A stretch of DNA of 13,301 nucleotides from Verrucomicrobiales bacterium (GCA_003506995.1 DNXB01000252.1:1011-14311), one strand, 5' to 3'; positions 1-8,139 are shown, numbered from the stretch's first letter. Numbers and translations are program-made. Notes: a model not told the origin generated them from the sequence alone.

Positions 1-1409
1 TTCACGCCGCGCTCGCCGACGTGGGTGTCGAGCAGATCAGGCAGGCGTTTGACGAAGGCGTCGGCGTTGGCACTGGCCAGGGAGGCCCAGAGCTGCTCGT
101 CGGTGGCGTCACGGCGGCCGATGACGAGGTTCTCGCGCACAGTGCCGTTGAAGAGGAAGCTTTCCTGCGTGACGTAGCCGATGTTCCGCCGCAGCCAGGC
201 TTTGTTCAGCTCGTGAACGGGAGCGCCGTCGATGGTGATGACGCCTTCATCGTATTCGTAGAATCGGGTGAGGAGATTGATGAGCGTGGACTTGCCCGCG
301 CCAGTGGGGCCGACGAGGGCGATGGTTTCTCCAGGCCGCGCCTCAAGACTCACGCCATGCACGGTGGGCGTTTTGCCAGCGTAGCTGAAGCCGACGTTTT
401 CATAACGCACATGGCCGGTGATGGCTGGCAGCTCGCGCCCGCCCTGGGTATCGGCCTCGGGTTCTGCATCGAGGATGTCAAAGACGCGCTCACCGGCGGC
501 GCGGCCAGATTGGAGGATCTGGTTGAGCTGATGCAGGCTTTCGATGGGATCGTAGAAGAATTTAAGCAGCAGCAGGAAGGCGGTGAGATCGCCCGCGCGA
601 ATCTCCCCCGACATGAGCTGACGCGCGCCGACCCACAACACGATGACCATGCCGATGCTGGTCAAAAAGTGCATGCCGGGACGGTAGATGGCCCAGATGC
701 GCATGACATGAAGCGTGGCCGTGCGCAGAGCGCCGCTGGCGCGGTTGAAGCGCCCGTGCTCCTCGTGCTCCATCGCGTAGGCCTTGATCTGGCGCATGCC
801 GGAGACGTTGTCCTGCAGCAGCGAGTTCATGGCGCTGCTGGCACGGCGCACCTTGCGGTGGCGGTCGCGCGAGGTGCGCGTGTAGGCCAGCGCCCCGGCG
901 ATGAGAAACGGCAGCGGAATGAGCGCGTAGAGCGTGAGCGTGGCGTCCGCCTGCCACATGAACACGCCAACGACCACGATTTGCAGCACGGAGACGAGTC
1001 CCTGCTCGATACCGTCGATGAGCACACGCTCCACCGAGGGGATGTCCTCGGCGACGGTGGTCATGATGTCGCCGGAGGGGCGGTTGTCGAACCAGCGCAG
1101 CGGGAGGGTTTGCAAACGCTGGTAGATGTCGCTGCGCAGGTCAAAGATGACCATCTGCTCGAAGGTGTTGTTGAGCTGGATGCGCAGGGAGTTGAACAGA
1201 TGCTGGGCGAAGTAGGCGGCCAGCGCGTAAAGCGCCAGCGGCGTCAGGCGTTCCCATTGCTGATTGGGCACCACCACGTCCAGCACCTCCCGCGTGATGT
1301 GCGGGAACACGATGACCATGAGCGTGCCCACGACGGCGCAAAAGATCTGCGCCCCGCCGAGGAGCGGGTAGCGGCGGAGGTAGGAGAAGACGCGAAGAAT
1401 GGTTTTCAA
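1..1409 (-). CDS. ABC exporter half-transporter, MsbA-like (3' part outside window)
   Basis: This is a type-1 ABC exporter with a fused transmembrane domain and ATPase, of the MsbA/lipid-exporter or multidrug type. It would sit in the inner membrane as a homodimer and pump a hydrophobic substrate using ATP. About 469 codons are visible. The N-terminal ~300 residues are membrane helices with coupling-helix character (IYQRLQTLPLRWFDNRPSGDI), followed by the nucleotide-binding domain. Walker A GPTGAGKST lies near residues 367-375 and the Q-loop YVTQESFLFNG near 412-422. The frame leaves the window at HVGERGV, which in this family comes directly before the LSGGQ signature, so signature, Walker B and H-loop are outside. 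In-frame stops TGA TAG lie upstream and no ATG follows them, so I chose the TTG at 1407-1409; the start is uncertain and has no clear ribosome site. It is divergent from the RDD gene. The substrate cannot be read from sequence. Confidence 0.9.
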   Translation of the reverse strand, partial: MKTILRVFSYLRRYPLLGGAQIFCAVVGTLMVIVFPHITREVLDVVVPNQQWERLTPLALYALAAYFAQHLFNSLRIQLNNTFEQMVIFDLRSDIYQRLQTLPLRWFDNRPSGDIMTTVAEDIPSVERVLIDGIEQGLVSVLQIVVVGVFMWQADATLTLYALIPLPFLIAGALAYTRTSRDRHRKVRRASSAMNSLLQDNVSGMRQIKAYAMEHEEHGRFNRASGALRTATLHVMRIWAIYRPGMHFLTSIGMVIVLWVGARQLMSGEIRAGDLTAFLLLLKFFYDPIESLHQLNQILQSGRAAGERVFDILDAEPEADTQGGRELPAITGHVRYENVGFSYAGKTPTVHGVSLEARPGETIALVGPTGAGKSTLINLLTRFYEYDEGVITIDGAPVHELNKAWLRRNIGYVTQESFLFNGTVRENLVIGRRDATDEQLWASLASANADAFVKRLPDLLDTHVGERGV

Positions 1410-1479
1410 ATCGGGAGACGGGGCTTGATGCGGTGGGCTTAGCAGCTATCAAGCATACGCCTCACGGCAACTGCAACCC

Positions 1480-2238
1480 ATGAAATACCACCTCGCGCGC
1501 GGCGAAGAACAGCTCGGCACCTTCAGCGACCTGGATGTGAGCGCCGGCCTGCGCAACGGACGCTTCCAGCCCGGCGACCTGTGCTGGACCGAGGGGATGA
1601 AGGACTGGCAGACGCTGGAGACGCACATGCAGGAGGTGGCAGAGGAAACCGGCACCGCCCAGGAGCCGGCCATCGCCGCTCTGGAGGAGGAAGTCCGCAA
1701 AGACCAGTCCACCCGGCTGGAACTGGCCTCGCTCGGCCAGCGGCTGGCCGCAGCCTTGGTGGATTTGGCCTCCATCCTGGTCCCGATGATGATCATGTTT
1801 TCGGTGCTGATCGACGAACGCTTCGAGGCTGAGATCCGGGCCGTCCAAAACGACCCGCAGGCGGTCATGGACGCCTTGCAGCGTCAGATTGAAAAAGTTC
1901 AGGCCACGGGGAACTCCACCCTGATGATGCTGGGCTGGTTCATGGATGTTTTGGTTATCACCAACATCATTCTGCTGACCGTGCGCGGCCAGACGCTCGG
2001 CAAACTCCTCCTCGGCATTCAGGTCGTGCGATCCGCTGATGATTCCAGGGCCGGATTTCTCCGAGCTGTGCTGTTGCGCAGCCTGCTGCTCATCTTTGTC
2101 CTTTTTCTGCCCCACGTCGGGCCGTTTCTGCTGATCGCCGACGTGCTGCTGATTTTCAGGGCCGACCGCCGCTGCCTGCATGACTTCATCGCCGACACCC
2201 GTGTCGTGCTTCGGCCCAGGAAACCGCAAGACACTTAA
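1480..2238 (+). CDS. GYF_2 domain + RDD family membrane protein
   Basis: This 252-residue protein joins two known modules. Residues 1-50 (MKYHLARGEEQLGTF...RFQPGDLCWTEGMKDWQTLE) match the GYF_2 domain, a small fold thought to bind peptides and often found at the N-terminus of bacterial membrane proteins. Residues 80-245 form an RDD domain. Its helix 1 carries the Arg and Asp pair (R88, D95), then comes the QTLGKLLLGIQVV loop (171-183), and it closes with RADRRCLHDFIADTRVV (227-243). Three hydrophobic stretches lie near residues 90-111, 148-168 and 200-226. RDD proteins are inner-membrane proteins of largely unknown role, with ion transport shown or proposed for a few. The ATG at 1480 begins the GYF_2 motif exactly, so the start is good, though no Shine-Dalgarno is seen. 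It is divergent from the ABC exporter and convergent with the next gene, sharing the TTAA at 2235-2238. Confidence 0.88.
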   Translation: MKYHLARGEEQLGTFSDLDVSAGLRNGRFQPGDLCWTEGMKDWQTLETHMQEVAEETGTAQEPAIAALEEEVRKDQSTRLELASLGQRLAAALVDLASILVPMMIMFSVLIDERFEAEIRAVQNDPQAVMDALQRQIEKVQATGNSTLMMLGWFMDVLVITNIILLTVRGQTLGKLLLGIQVVRSADDSRAGFLRAVLLRSLLLIFVLFLPHVGPFLLIADVLLIFRADRRCLHDFIADTRVVLRPRKPQDT

Positions 2239-2597
2239 GGCAGGGCGGAACGCCGCGCGGCCTCGGGATTATTGCCCTGGATCTTGTTGATCTCGCTCAT
2301 GCTTTCACGCTCCTGTTTCGACAATGCCTTGGCACGCTCACGAAACGGATGCGTCACCCCCATCACAAAACAACTGACATCCGTCACCAGAATGATCATG
2401 GCGATGACGATGCCATATCTCTTCAAAGCCTCGTCAATGACCTTGTTTTTGTTCACGGAGAACTTCTCCGACTTCGAGAACATGGACTGGAACAACCTTC
2501 GCCATCCACGCGGCTCACGCGCGATGCTAAACGACCAGATGAACAGGGCGGTCAGGATCACGCAGGCGATTTGGTACTGGATGGGAATCTCGCGCAT
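2235..2597 (-). CDS. Small membrane protein of unknown function
   Basis: I do not recognise this family. From the ATG at 2597 it is 120 residues long with two hydrophobic helices, near residues 8-25 (YQIACVILTALFIWSFSI) and 62-81 (GIVIAMIILVTDVSCFVMG). Between them is a basic, charged loop, and the C-terminal tail is hydrophilic and charged (RERAKALSKQERESMSEINK), possibly helical. The same frame stays open to 2735, but that start would overlap the end of pgi by 74 bp and adds a segment with no recognisable character. The TTG at 2654 is another possibility. It lies downstream of pgi on the same strand with a 64-bp gap, so it may be the last gene of a pgi transcript. Its stop codon overlaps the stop of the convergent RDD gene. 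Confidence 0.6.
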   Translation of the reverse strand: MREIPIQYQIACVILTALFIWSFSIAREPRGWRRLFQSMFSKSEKFSVNKNKVIDEALKRYGIVIAMIILVTDVSCFVMGVTHPFRERAKALSKQERESMSEINKIQGNNPEAARRSALP

Positions 2598-2661
2598 GTG
2601 GCCGGTGAAATGTGGACGTGACGTATAGAACCCGTGCCATACGTCTGCAAACAAGGATTTG

Positions 2662-4224
2662 TCACGAAGCCGTGAAACTATCCCCGGCAGGCGAGCCACC
2701 CAGGGCCGCCAGCCTGGCTCCACCGTTCGCAGCAAGATGCGTGAGCATGTGGAAGGCGTCCTCGGCGTCGATGCCGAGTTTCACAGCCACTTCCCCGGCC
2801 GTCATGCCACACCCCGTCAGCACACCGCGCACCTGGGCAAGTTGCCTCAGGAAATCTGTGGCGGCCTTCTTCCCAGCCTCCACACCAGGTTGGTGGTAGG
2901 CGTTGATGTTCACGAGGCTGGCATAAAAGCCCACGGCCCGCTCAAACAAGCCCACCAGCATGCCCAGGGTGAAGGCGCTGACCTCCTTGATGCTCAACGT
3001 CACGCTCTCGCGGCCTTTGTCAGCCAGCGCCTTGCGTGTGCCACGCAGGAAGCCCTGCAAATAATCGCCGCTGGTGAATCCGGGATCCACTTCGAGCGCG
3101 GCAGAGTCACGCGCCTTCCGCACCTCGATGAAGGTGGCGAAGAAATTGTTCACACCATCGCGAAGCTGCTGCACATAGGCGTGCTGGTCCGTGCTGCCTT
3201 TGTTGCCATAGACGGCGATGCCCTGATTCACCACCGCGCCATCAAGATCATGCTCCTTGCCCAGGCTCTCCATGACAAGCTGCTGGAGGTATTTGCTGAA
3301 CAGCACCAGACGGTCCTTGTAAGGCAGCACCACCATGTCCTTGAAGCCCTTGCCGCCGCCGGCGTGATGCCACATCAGCGCCAGCAGCATCGCCGCGTTC
3401 TCACGAGCAGGCCGCGTGCGCGTTTCCGCGTCCATCGCGGCGGCTCCGGCCAGGAACTGGCGCACATCCACACCTTGCAGCGCCGCAGCGAGGGTGCCCA
3501 CCGCGCTCATCACGCTGGTGCGGCCGCCGACCCAGTCCCACATGGGGAAGCGGACCCGCCAGCCCTGCGAGATCGCGTGCTTCTCCAGTTCGCTGCCCGC
3601 GCCAGTCACGGCCACCGCATGCTTCGCGAAGTCGATTCCCGCCTTCTTGTAAGCCGCCTCGGCCTCCAGCATGCCGTTGCGCGTCTCCTTGGTGCCACCG
3701 GACTTGGAAATGACCAGCGTCAGCGTCGTGGCCAGTTCACCGCCGATCTCCGCCAGCACACGATCCATGCCATCGGGATCCGTGTTGTCGAAAAACGAGA
3801 TCGCCATCGGTGGATTGGCCGGAGTGATCGCCTGCGCCACCAATTGCGGCCCCAGGGCCGAACCACCGATGCCCACGACCAGCACACGGGTGAATTTCTG
3901 CCCGTTTGCGGCTTTCACCGCGCCCGCATGCACGTCTGCGGCGAATTTCAGTGTCGCTTCGAGTGTGTCGTCGATTTCCTGCTTCAAAGCGGCATCCGGG
4001 GCCAGTTTCGAGTCCCGCAGCCAGTAATGGCCCACCATGCGGTTTTCATCAGGATTGGCGATGCCTCCAGCCTCCAGCCCGCGCATGTCCTTGAATGCAC
4101 GCTCCACTTTGTCAGCCATGCGCGTGAAGAGTTCGTCGTCATGGCCCATGCGGCTGATGTCGATGGAAAAACCGAGGTCCGGATAACGGACGAAAGACTT
4201 CTGAAAGCGATCCCAGTGGCTCAT
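2662..4224 (-). CDS. pgi: Glucose-6-phosphate isomerase
   Basis: This cytoplasmic enzyme interconverts glucose 6-phosphate and fructose 6-phosphate in glycolysis and gluconeogenesis. The protein is 520 residues from the ATG at 4224 (MSHWDRFQKS). Family landmarks are in order: VGIGGSALG (117-125), the sugar-phosphate site SKSGGTKET (173-181), the first PGI signature DWVGGRTSVMSAVG (230-243), the likely catalytic Glu at 319 (MESLG), the His in STDQH (348), and the second signature INAYHQPGVEAGKK (440-453) with the catalytic Lys. After this the chain continues about 65 residues as a helical segment resembling a winged helix (TAGEVAVKLGIDAEDAFHMLTHLAANGG, given here in outline, residues 475-502). 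The frame is open for 32 codons upstream, but those residues do not look like PGI and MSHW matches the usual start. No ribosome site is obvious. Complete and apparently functional. Confidence 0.96.
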   Translation of the reverse strand: MSHWDRFQKSFVRYPDLGFSIDISRMGHDDELFTRMADKVERAFKDMRGLEAGGIANPDENRMVGHYWLRDSKLAPDAALKQEIDDTLEATLKFAADVHAGAVKAANGQKFTRVLVVGIGGSALGPQLVAQAITPANPPMAISFFDNTDPDGMDRVLAEIGGELATTLTLVISKSGGTKETRNGMLEAEAAYKKAGIDFAKHAVAVTGAGSELEKHAISQGWRVRFPMWDWVGGRTSVMSAVGTLAAALQGVDVRQFLAGAAAMDAETRTRPARENAAMLLALMWHHAGGGKGFKDMVVLPYKDRLVLFSKYLQQLVMESLGKEHDLDGAVVNQGIAVYGNKGSTDQHAYVQQLRDGVNNFFATFIEVRKARDSAALEVDPGFTSGDYLQGFLRGTRKALADKGRESVTLSIKEVSAFTLGMLVGLFERAVGFYASLVNINAYHQPGVEAGKKAATDFLRQLAQVRGVLTGCGMTAGEVAVKLGIDAEDAFHMLTHLAANGGARLAALGGSPAGDSFTAS

Positions 4225-4389
4225 ATGAAAAGAAAAGGTGTGCGTCGATGGTTTGAGGTTTGCGTGTTGCGGCCGGGCACGCGTGAACCGCCAAAAAGCA
4301 CTTCCCATGCCGCCCCGCAACCTCTTTGGCCGGCGGCCATGACTTGTGGGGCGGGTTTTGAGAGCATCCTCCAGCGTAGCCTGCCAGAC

Positions 4390-4530
4390 TCAGCCGGCCA
4401 AAACTCCGCACCGGTCGCGGCCGTAAAAGGAGTCCATCGCGACGCAGGCGAACTCAATGCCGTTGTCGTGCGCCTCCAGGATGAGCTCACGCGCGTGGTC
4501 GATCTTGCTTAGAACAGCCGGCGTGCTCTG
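4390..4530 (-). pseudogene. Transposase remnant (DDE type, IS701-like)
   Basis: The minus-strand frame ending at the TGA at 4390 reads LSKIDHARELILEAHDNG followed by IEFACVAMDSFYGRD. This pattern (K-x-x-x-A-x-x-x-I-x-x-A-x-x-x-G-I-x-F, then V-x-x-D-x-x-Y-G) is the form seen around the second catalytic Asp of IS701/DDE_5-like transposases. Only about 45 residues are recognisable. The rest of the enzyme is absent, the frame stops shortly after YGRD, and the N-terminal part of the frame (up to 4581) has no similarity I can see. No terminal inverted repeats or target duplication are visible. The family assignment rests on a short motif from memory and is moderate only. Confidence 0.45.
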
Positions 4531-4681
4531 CGATGAACGCGGCCATGCGTTGAGGGAGGGCGCGCAGGCATCCGGAAACATTTTTTCTGACCGCCATGCG
4601 GCGGCCCTGGATGATGTTGACTGCCGCGCCCAGCCGCAGGCACTGCGCCCACTTCATCGACGGCTGCCTCTGCCACCTTAA

Positions 4682-4966
4682 GATGGAAGGCTGGCAACTT
4701 ATTATTCTCTCAAAAACGGCAAGACCGCCCGCATCGTCTATGACGAAAAGCAGTCGCCGAGCGTCAGCGCCGTGCTGCAGCACATGTACGAGGTGAACGA
4801 GAATCCCAAAATCGCCGCCGGCCGCATCAGCGTGACGGTGCATCTGCTGTCACCAGCGCAGCGCCCAATTCAAACGACGGGAGACATCGGGCGGTTTTGG
4901 CGCGAGGGTTATCCAGCGGTGAAAGCGCAGCTTCGCGGGCGGTATCCGAAGCATGAGTGGCGGTAG
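4682..4966 (+). pseudogene. hrpB: 3' remnant of ATP-dependent helicase gene hrpB
   Basis: The frame from 4682 to the TAG at 4964-4966 encodes about 94 residues matching the extreme C-terminus of HrpB, a DExH-box helicase normally 800-850 residues long. The match runs through YYSLKNGKTARIVYDE, NPKIAAGRISVTVHLLSPAQ, RPIQTTGDIGRFWREGYPAV and KAQLRGRYPKHEWR up to the natural end. The usual wording in full-length proteins is LLSPAQRPxQVTxDLxxFWxxxYxxVxxxxRGRYPKHxW. A stop codon (TAA, 4679-4681) lies immediately upstream in frame, and no frame further upstream resembles the helicase body. The gene is therefore a 5'-deleted remnant with no plausible start that would give a functional protein. The good preservation of this tail suggests the truncation is not ancient. 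Confidence 0.75.
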
Positions 4967-4976
4967 ATCTCATTCC

Positions 4977-4994
4977 AAAAGAGGTTTGAACCTC
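4977..4994 (-). terminator. Possible Rho-independent terminator of the methyltransferase gene
   Basis: Read on the minus strand, 13 bp after the methyltransferase stop, the sequence is GAGGTTCAAACCTCTTTT. It is a 5-bp stem (GAGGT/ACCTC) with a four-base loop, or 6 bp with two bases, followed directly by four T. The stem is short, so it is a weak candidate. Position and orientation suit transcription ending after the 5008-8139 gene. Confidence 0.45.
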
Positions 4995-5007
4995 AACAGC
5001 GTTATTC

Positions 5008-8000
5008 TCAGAGGCCAAATGCGGCGCGAGCCAGTCCGTCCAGTTCTTCCCATTGCTCGGCGGAAGGCAGGTCATTTTGCCGGGTCAGCTTGACGCCGAG
5101 CCTGCTTAGTTCCCGATGCTGCTTGTCGGAGGCTTTGAAGGCAGGCAGTGCGAGATACTCGACGACACTAACGCCGAGACTAAGCTGCGCGGCGTATGCG
5201 GAGATGGCCTCGGAGACGACTGGCGCATTCAGCATGGCCGTCAGATACGCGGCTTCTTCCAAGGTGGCACAAGGGACGAAGTACAGCTTGTGGTCGGGAA
5301 TGATCACGCGCGTGCCCCAGAGTTTGTTTTCATCCGGGGAAACGAGGGCGGCGGCGAACCGCCCGCCCGGCATCTCACGCCATGCGACTTTGTAAGGAGA
5401 GAAGGTGTAGGCTCCGGTGCTCCAGAGCGACCACCATGCCTGCTTGCTCTGGAAGCGCTTGTAGCTGGAGCGCACCTCAAGGACGCTTTTGAAGCGCTTC
5501 AAATAGCGGTGTGTGGCCGGGTGCGTGACTGCCAGTTCGGGATACCCCTGCATGCCGCGCTGTGGCACGAGCACCGAGTAGTCGGGATCAGGCGCGGCTT
5601 TGAAAGCGCTGACGCCACGCCCGCGAAGCAGCGGGAAGACATGGTCCATCTCGATGGTGGCGGTGACTTGCGGGATGTCATCGCGCCGGCCGATTTCGGG
5701 ATGATTGCGGATCTGGCAGGTCCGGGTGGCGGCATCAGCTTCTTTGACAGAGATGAAGAAAATGCCATTGGCATCGGTGGTGATGCCTTTGCGCGCGACG
5801 TAGTCATGCTCTGCGGCACCAAAGAGCGTCTTCCAGACCTCATGCTGGGCGCGTGAGCCTTTGATCCAAGGCCCGGCATCCGTTCCTGGCACCGGACAGG
5901 CGAGTTCATCGAACTTCGTGGCTTCAAGCACAAACTGCTCTCCGCTCAAGTAGCATCGTTTGGGCTCTCCCTTGCCCCCGGCCGGACGCCACCAGCGATA
6001 GGTGACGGGGTACGTCGTGGGATTGCCCGTGCGGAACATGAGCAGCGCGGAATGGTTGCTGACGCCTTCAAAGGGGGCCACCGCATCAAAGTCCTCCACG
6101 CGAATGACCTCGAAGGGCAGGTTGAGATGCGGAATAGCAAAGCGGCGGAATCCCTGGCTGGATTCGTTCGCGAAAACGGTGCCCGTGATGAGAAAGGCCA
6201 GCGTGCCGCCATGCTTGAGCCATTTCTCGGCAGCAACATAGGTGACCACCGTGGAAATGTCGGCCTCGATGCCACCGACCCAGGCGTCATCACTGAACAC
6301 ACCGATCTTGCGGCAACGCTCCTTGATGAGCGCGGCGTAATCCGGCGGCAGATGGCTCCATTTGACCCATGGCGGATTGCCGCACACGAAGTCAGCGGGC
6401 GGCATGGATGAGGCGGCAAAGCGCTCGGCCAAGATCGAGCACCAGATGCCGTTCCAGCCTTCCGCGTGGAGTTTGACGAAGACCTGCACGCTGTCGGTCA
6501 GCGCTGCCAGATCGGCAGGAGACAAAGTTCGAACGACATCCTCGGTCTGTAGCGCCTTGATGATTTGTTCAGCATTGGCACCACTGTCCACGAGGTCACG
6601 CAAACGGTTGAACAGAGCGAAGAATCCCGCGCTTTTGACGAGCGCCTCGGGCACGCGAAAATGGAAAGAGCCTTTCTCTGTCTGAAGCGAGTGCTCAAAG
6701 AGACCGTCATTCAAATCTGCCGGATGGATGGCGTCTGCCAGATAGATCGGCAGCCTGACCGGTTTCGAGGGTGTGAGACGCTGGGAGAGGTAAACGACCA
6801 GCGAAGCACGGGCCGCGAGCACGGCGAGCGGGTTTAAATCCATTCCATGCAGTCCGGCTAGCAATTGCTGGGCGGTCGTGCGGGGTGAGGCCGTGGCAAG
6901 CCGACGGCGGATCGCCTCAAGCACAAAGGTGCCGGTGCCGCAGGTCGGGTCCGTGAGACTGTTCTGCGTCTGCCAGCCGGCTTGATTCACCACATGACCG
7001 GCGAGCCAGTCGGGGGTGTAAAACTCGCCCAACGCATGGCGCAGAGCGCGAGGAACAAAGGACTGGTAGAGCCCCTTGAAAAGATCCCGCGTGGATTCCG
7101 GCGACTTGCGGGAGATGTCGAAGCTGACGTTCGCCAACGCGGCGATAAGGGAGGCGATGCCCTTCTCGAACCTCTTCCATGCCGCGTCATCGGCATACCA
7201 CGCGAAGAAGTCGCCATTGAGCATGTTCTCGACGCCCGCGTTTTGGAACAAGCTGCCGTTTTCCAAGGCGCGGATGCGATCATGCAGAGGCACGGCGTCA
7301 TTCAGAATGTCCTCGGAGACGGATGGCAAGGCCAGCGCGGCGGTCAGCTTTGCCACCAGGCCAATGAACGTATTCAAGGCAAAGAGGTAGGCGGGAACGT
7401 CGCTGCCATAGTCTGCGGCATGAATCTGACTTTGCCGTTCCAACAGCTTCTTGAGCGAATCTGTCTGAATGCCGACAGCTTGACCGAACAGACGACGCCA
7501 CTCGAAGAAAAGCAGCTTGGTCTTCGTGGTCTTGCGGGCTTCTGCCGCCGTACGCACCGCTTTGAACATCGCCGGGATTAATGTCGCCCCGAGTTCTGAT
7601 TCCGGCCCCGCCAGATGAGCCAGCAGCAAGGGATGCACAAGCGGCACGCCATCAGAGGCCAGGGCATTGAGCAGGCGCTTCGCACCAGCGAGGCCAAACT
7701 GCGTCAGCGGGGTCCACGCGGACTTTCCGTTCTCCAAACGACCGTAAGCGATGTGCGAGCCGTCCCAGACGACCAAGGTGTACTCACCCGCATGCCTGCC
7801 TTCCTGATCGGCCAACAGACGCGCATAATCCTCAGCCTGCTCCTGGGCATGCTCCAGCATGCGTTGTCCCTTGGATAAGCTGCGCGGACGCTCATACTCG
7901 ATAACCAGCGCCCCATGAGCGACATCGGCAAAACGCGCCTGCTTGGACTCGACTCCTGTGAGCGTCAAATCGAGACGAAACGGTGTCCAAGGAGCGCCGA

Positions 8001-8139
8001 TCTTCTCGCAGCAGCTCTCCAACGCCTTCTCAAGCTCATGCCGCAAGCTCGCTTCATTCGGCGAGGCTGCCGCAGCTTTTGCCGCCTGCTCCAGCAGGAA
8101 TTGCGCGGTGGCTTCGAGTGTTTTTGCGGTAACGGTCAT
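5008..8139 (-). CDS. Type IIG-like restriction enzyme / N6-adenine DNA methyltransferase (Eco57I class)
   Basis: This 1043-residue protein looks like a single-chain restriction-modification enzyme. Residues 30-130 form a nuclease-like N-terminal domain with ARFADVAHGALVIEYERP (D72, E81, E83), the layout of a PD-(D/E)XK core but with Glu where Lys is usual. A helical linker follows. The methyltransferase core has motif X LGEFYTP (370-376), SAM-binding motif I DPTCGTGTF (397-405), motif II GMDLNP (432-437) and catalytic motif IV GNPPW (587-591), the N6-adenine type. The C-terminal third resembles the TaqI-like target-recognition region (WGTRVIIPDHKLYFVP, then LTAMLNAPVV near 966-975). I place the start at the ATG at 8139 (MTVTAKTLEA); the frame is open 63 codons further, but that part lies in the divergent promoter region and has no domain character. 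It is divergent from the DGQHR gene. Function as a restriction enzyme rather than methyltransferase only is inferred. Confidence 0.88.
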   Translation of the reverse strand: MTVTAKTLEATAQFLLEQAAKAAAASPNEASLRHELEKALESCCEKIGAPWTPFRLDLTLTGVESKQARFADVAHGALVIEYERPRSLSKGQRMLEHAQEQAEDYARLLADQEGRHAGEYTLVVWDGSHIAYGRLENGKSAWTPLTQFGLAGAKRLLNALASDGVPLVHPLLLAHLAGPESELGATLIPAMFKAVRTAAEARKTTKTKLLFFEWRRLFGQAVGIQTDSLKKLLERQSQIHAADYGSDVPAYLFALNTFIGLVAKLTAALALPSVSEDILNDAVPLHDRIRALENGSLFQNAGVENMLNGDFFAWYADDAAWKRFEKGIASLIAALANVSFDISRKSPESTRDLFKGLYQSFVPRALRHALGEFYTPDWLAGHVVNQAGWQTQNSLTDPTCGTGTFVLEAIRRRLATASPRTTAQQLLAGLHGMDLNPLAVLAARASLVVYLSQRLTPSKPVRLPIYLADAIHPADLNDGLFEHSLQTEKGSFHFRVPEALVKSAGFFALFNRLRDLVDSGANAEQIIKALQTEDVVRTLSPADLAALTDSVQVFVKLHAEGWNGIWCSILAERFAASSMPPADFVCGNPPWVKWSHLPPDYAALIKERCRKIGVFSDDAWVGGIEADISTVVTYVAAEKWLKHGGTLAFLITGTVFANESSQGFRRFAIPHLNLPFEVIRVEDFDAVAPFEGVSNHSALLMFRTGNPTTYPVTYRWWRPAGGKGEPKRCYLSGEQFVLEATKFDELACPVPGTDAGPWIKGSRAQHEVWKTLFGAAEHDYVARKGITTDANGIFFISVKEADAATRTCQIRNHPEIGRRDDIPQVTATIEMDHVFPLLRGRGVSAFKAAPDPDYSVLVPQRGMQGYPELAVTHPATHRYLKRFKSVLEVRSSYKRFQSKQAWWSLWSTGAYTFSPYKVAWREMPGGRFAAALVSPDENKLWGTRVIIPDHKLYFVPCATLEEAAYLTAMLNAPVVSEAISAYAAQLSLGVSVVEYLALPAFKASDKQHRELSRLGVKLTRQNDLPSAEQWEELDGLARAAFGL

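Larger units (their letters stand above)
4225..5007. other. Gene-poor stretch with gene remnants (rearrangement scar)
   Basis: I find no intact gene in these ~780 bases. Short open frames exist on both strands, but only two carry recognisable protein sequence, and both are fragments listed separately: a transposase-like piece (4390-4530, minus) and the 3' end of an hrpB helicase gene (4682-4966, plus). The part nearest pgi (4225-4389) should hold the pgi promoter, but I see no convincing -35/-10 pair. The stretch 4531-4681 is unexplained in all six frames. The likely reading is a site of insertion and decay next to the accessory cassette at 5008-9454. Confidence 0.6.

Noticed and set aside
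21..1442. Plus-strand open frame of 473 codons opposite the ABC exporter
   Set aside because: The minus strand carries unmistakable ABC exporter motifs; the plus frame is its shadow, rich in Asp, Glu, His and Gly without domains.
1462..2229. Minus-strand open frame of 255 codons opposite the RDD gene
   Set aside because: The plus strand has clear GYF_2 and RDD motifs; the minus product is rich in His and Gln and resembles nothing.
2598..2735. N-terminal extension of the small membrane protein to 166 residues
   Set aside because: It overlaps the end of pgi by 74 bp and adds no recognisable sequence; the ATG at 2597 just before the first membrane helix is more economical, though the longer form is not excluded.
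2659..4512. Long plus-strand open frame (617 codons) opposite pgi
   Set aside because: It lies antisense to the clear pgi gene, its product has the Arg/His/Gln-rich composition of a GC-driven shadow frame, and it has no recognisable domain.
5116..5856. Plus-strand open frame of 246 codons within the methyltransferase gene
   Set aside because: Antisense to conserved target-recognition sequence and without any family resemblance.
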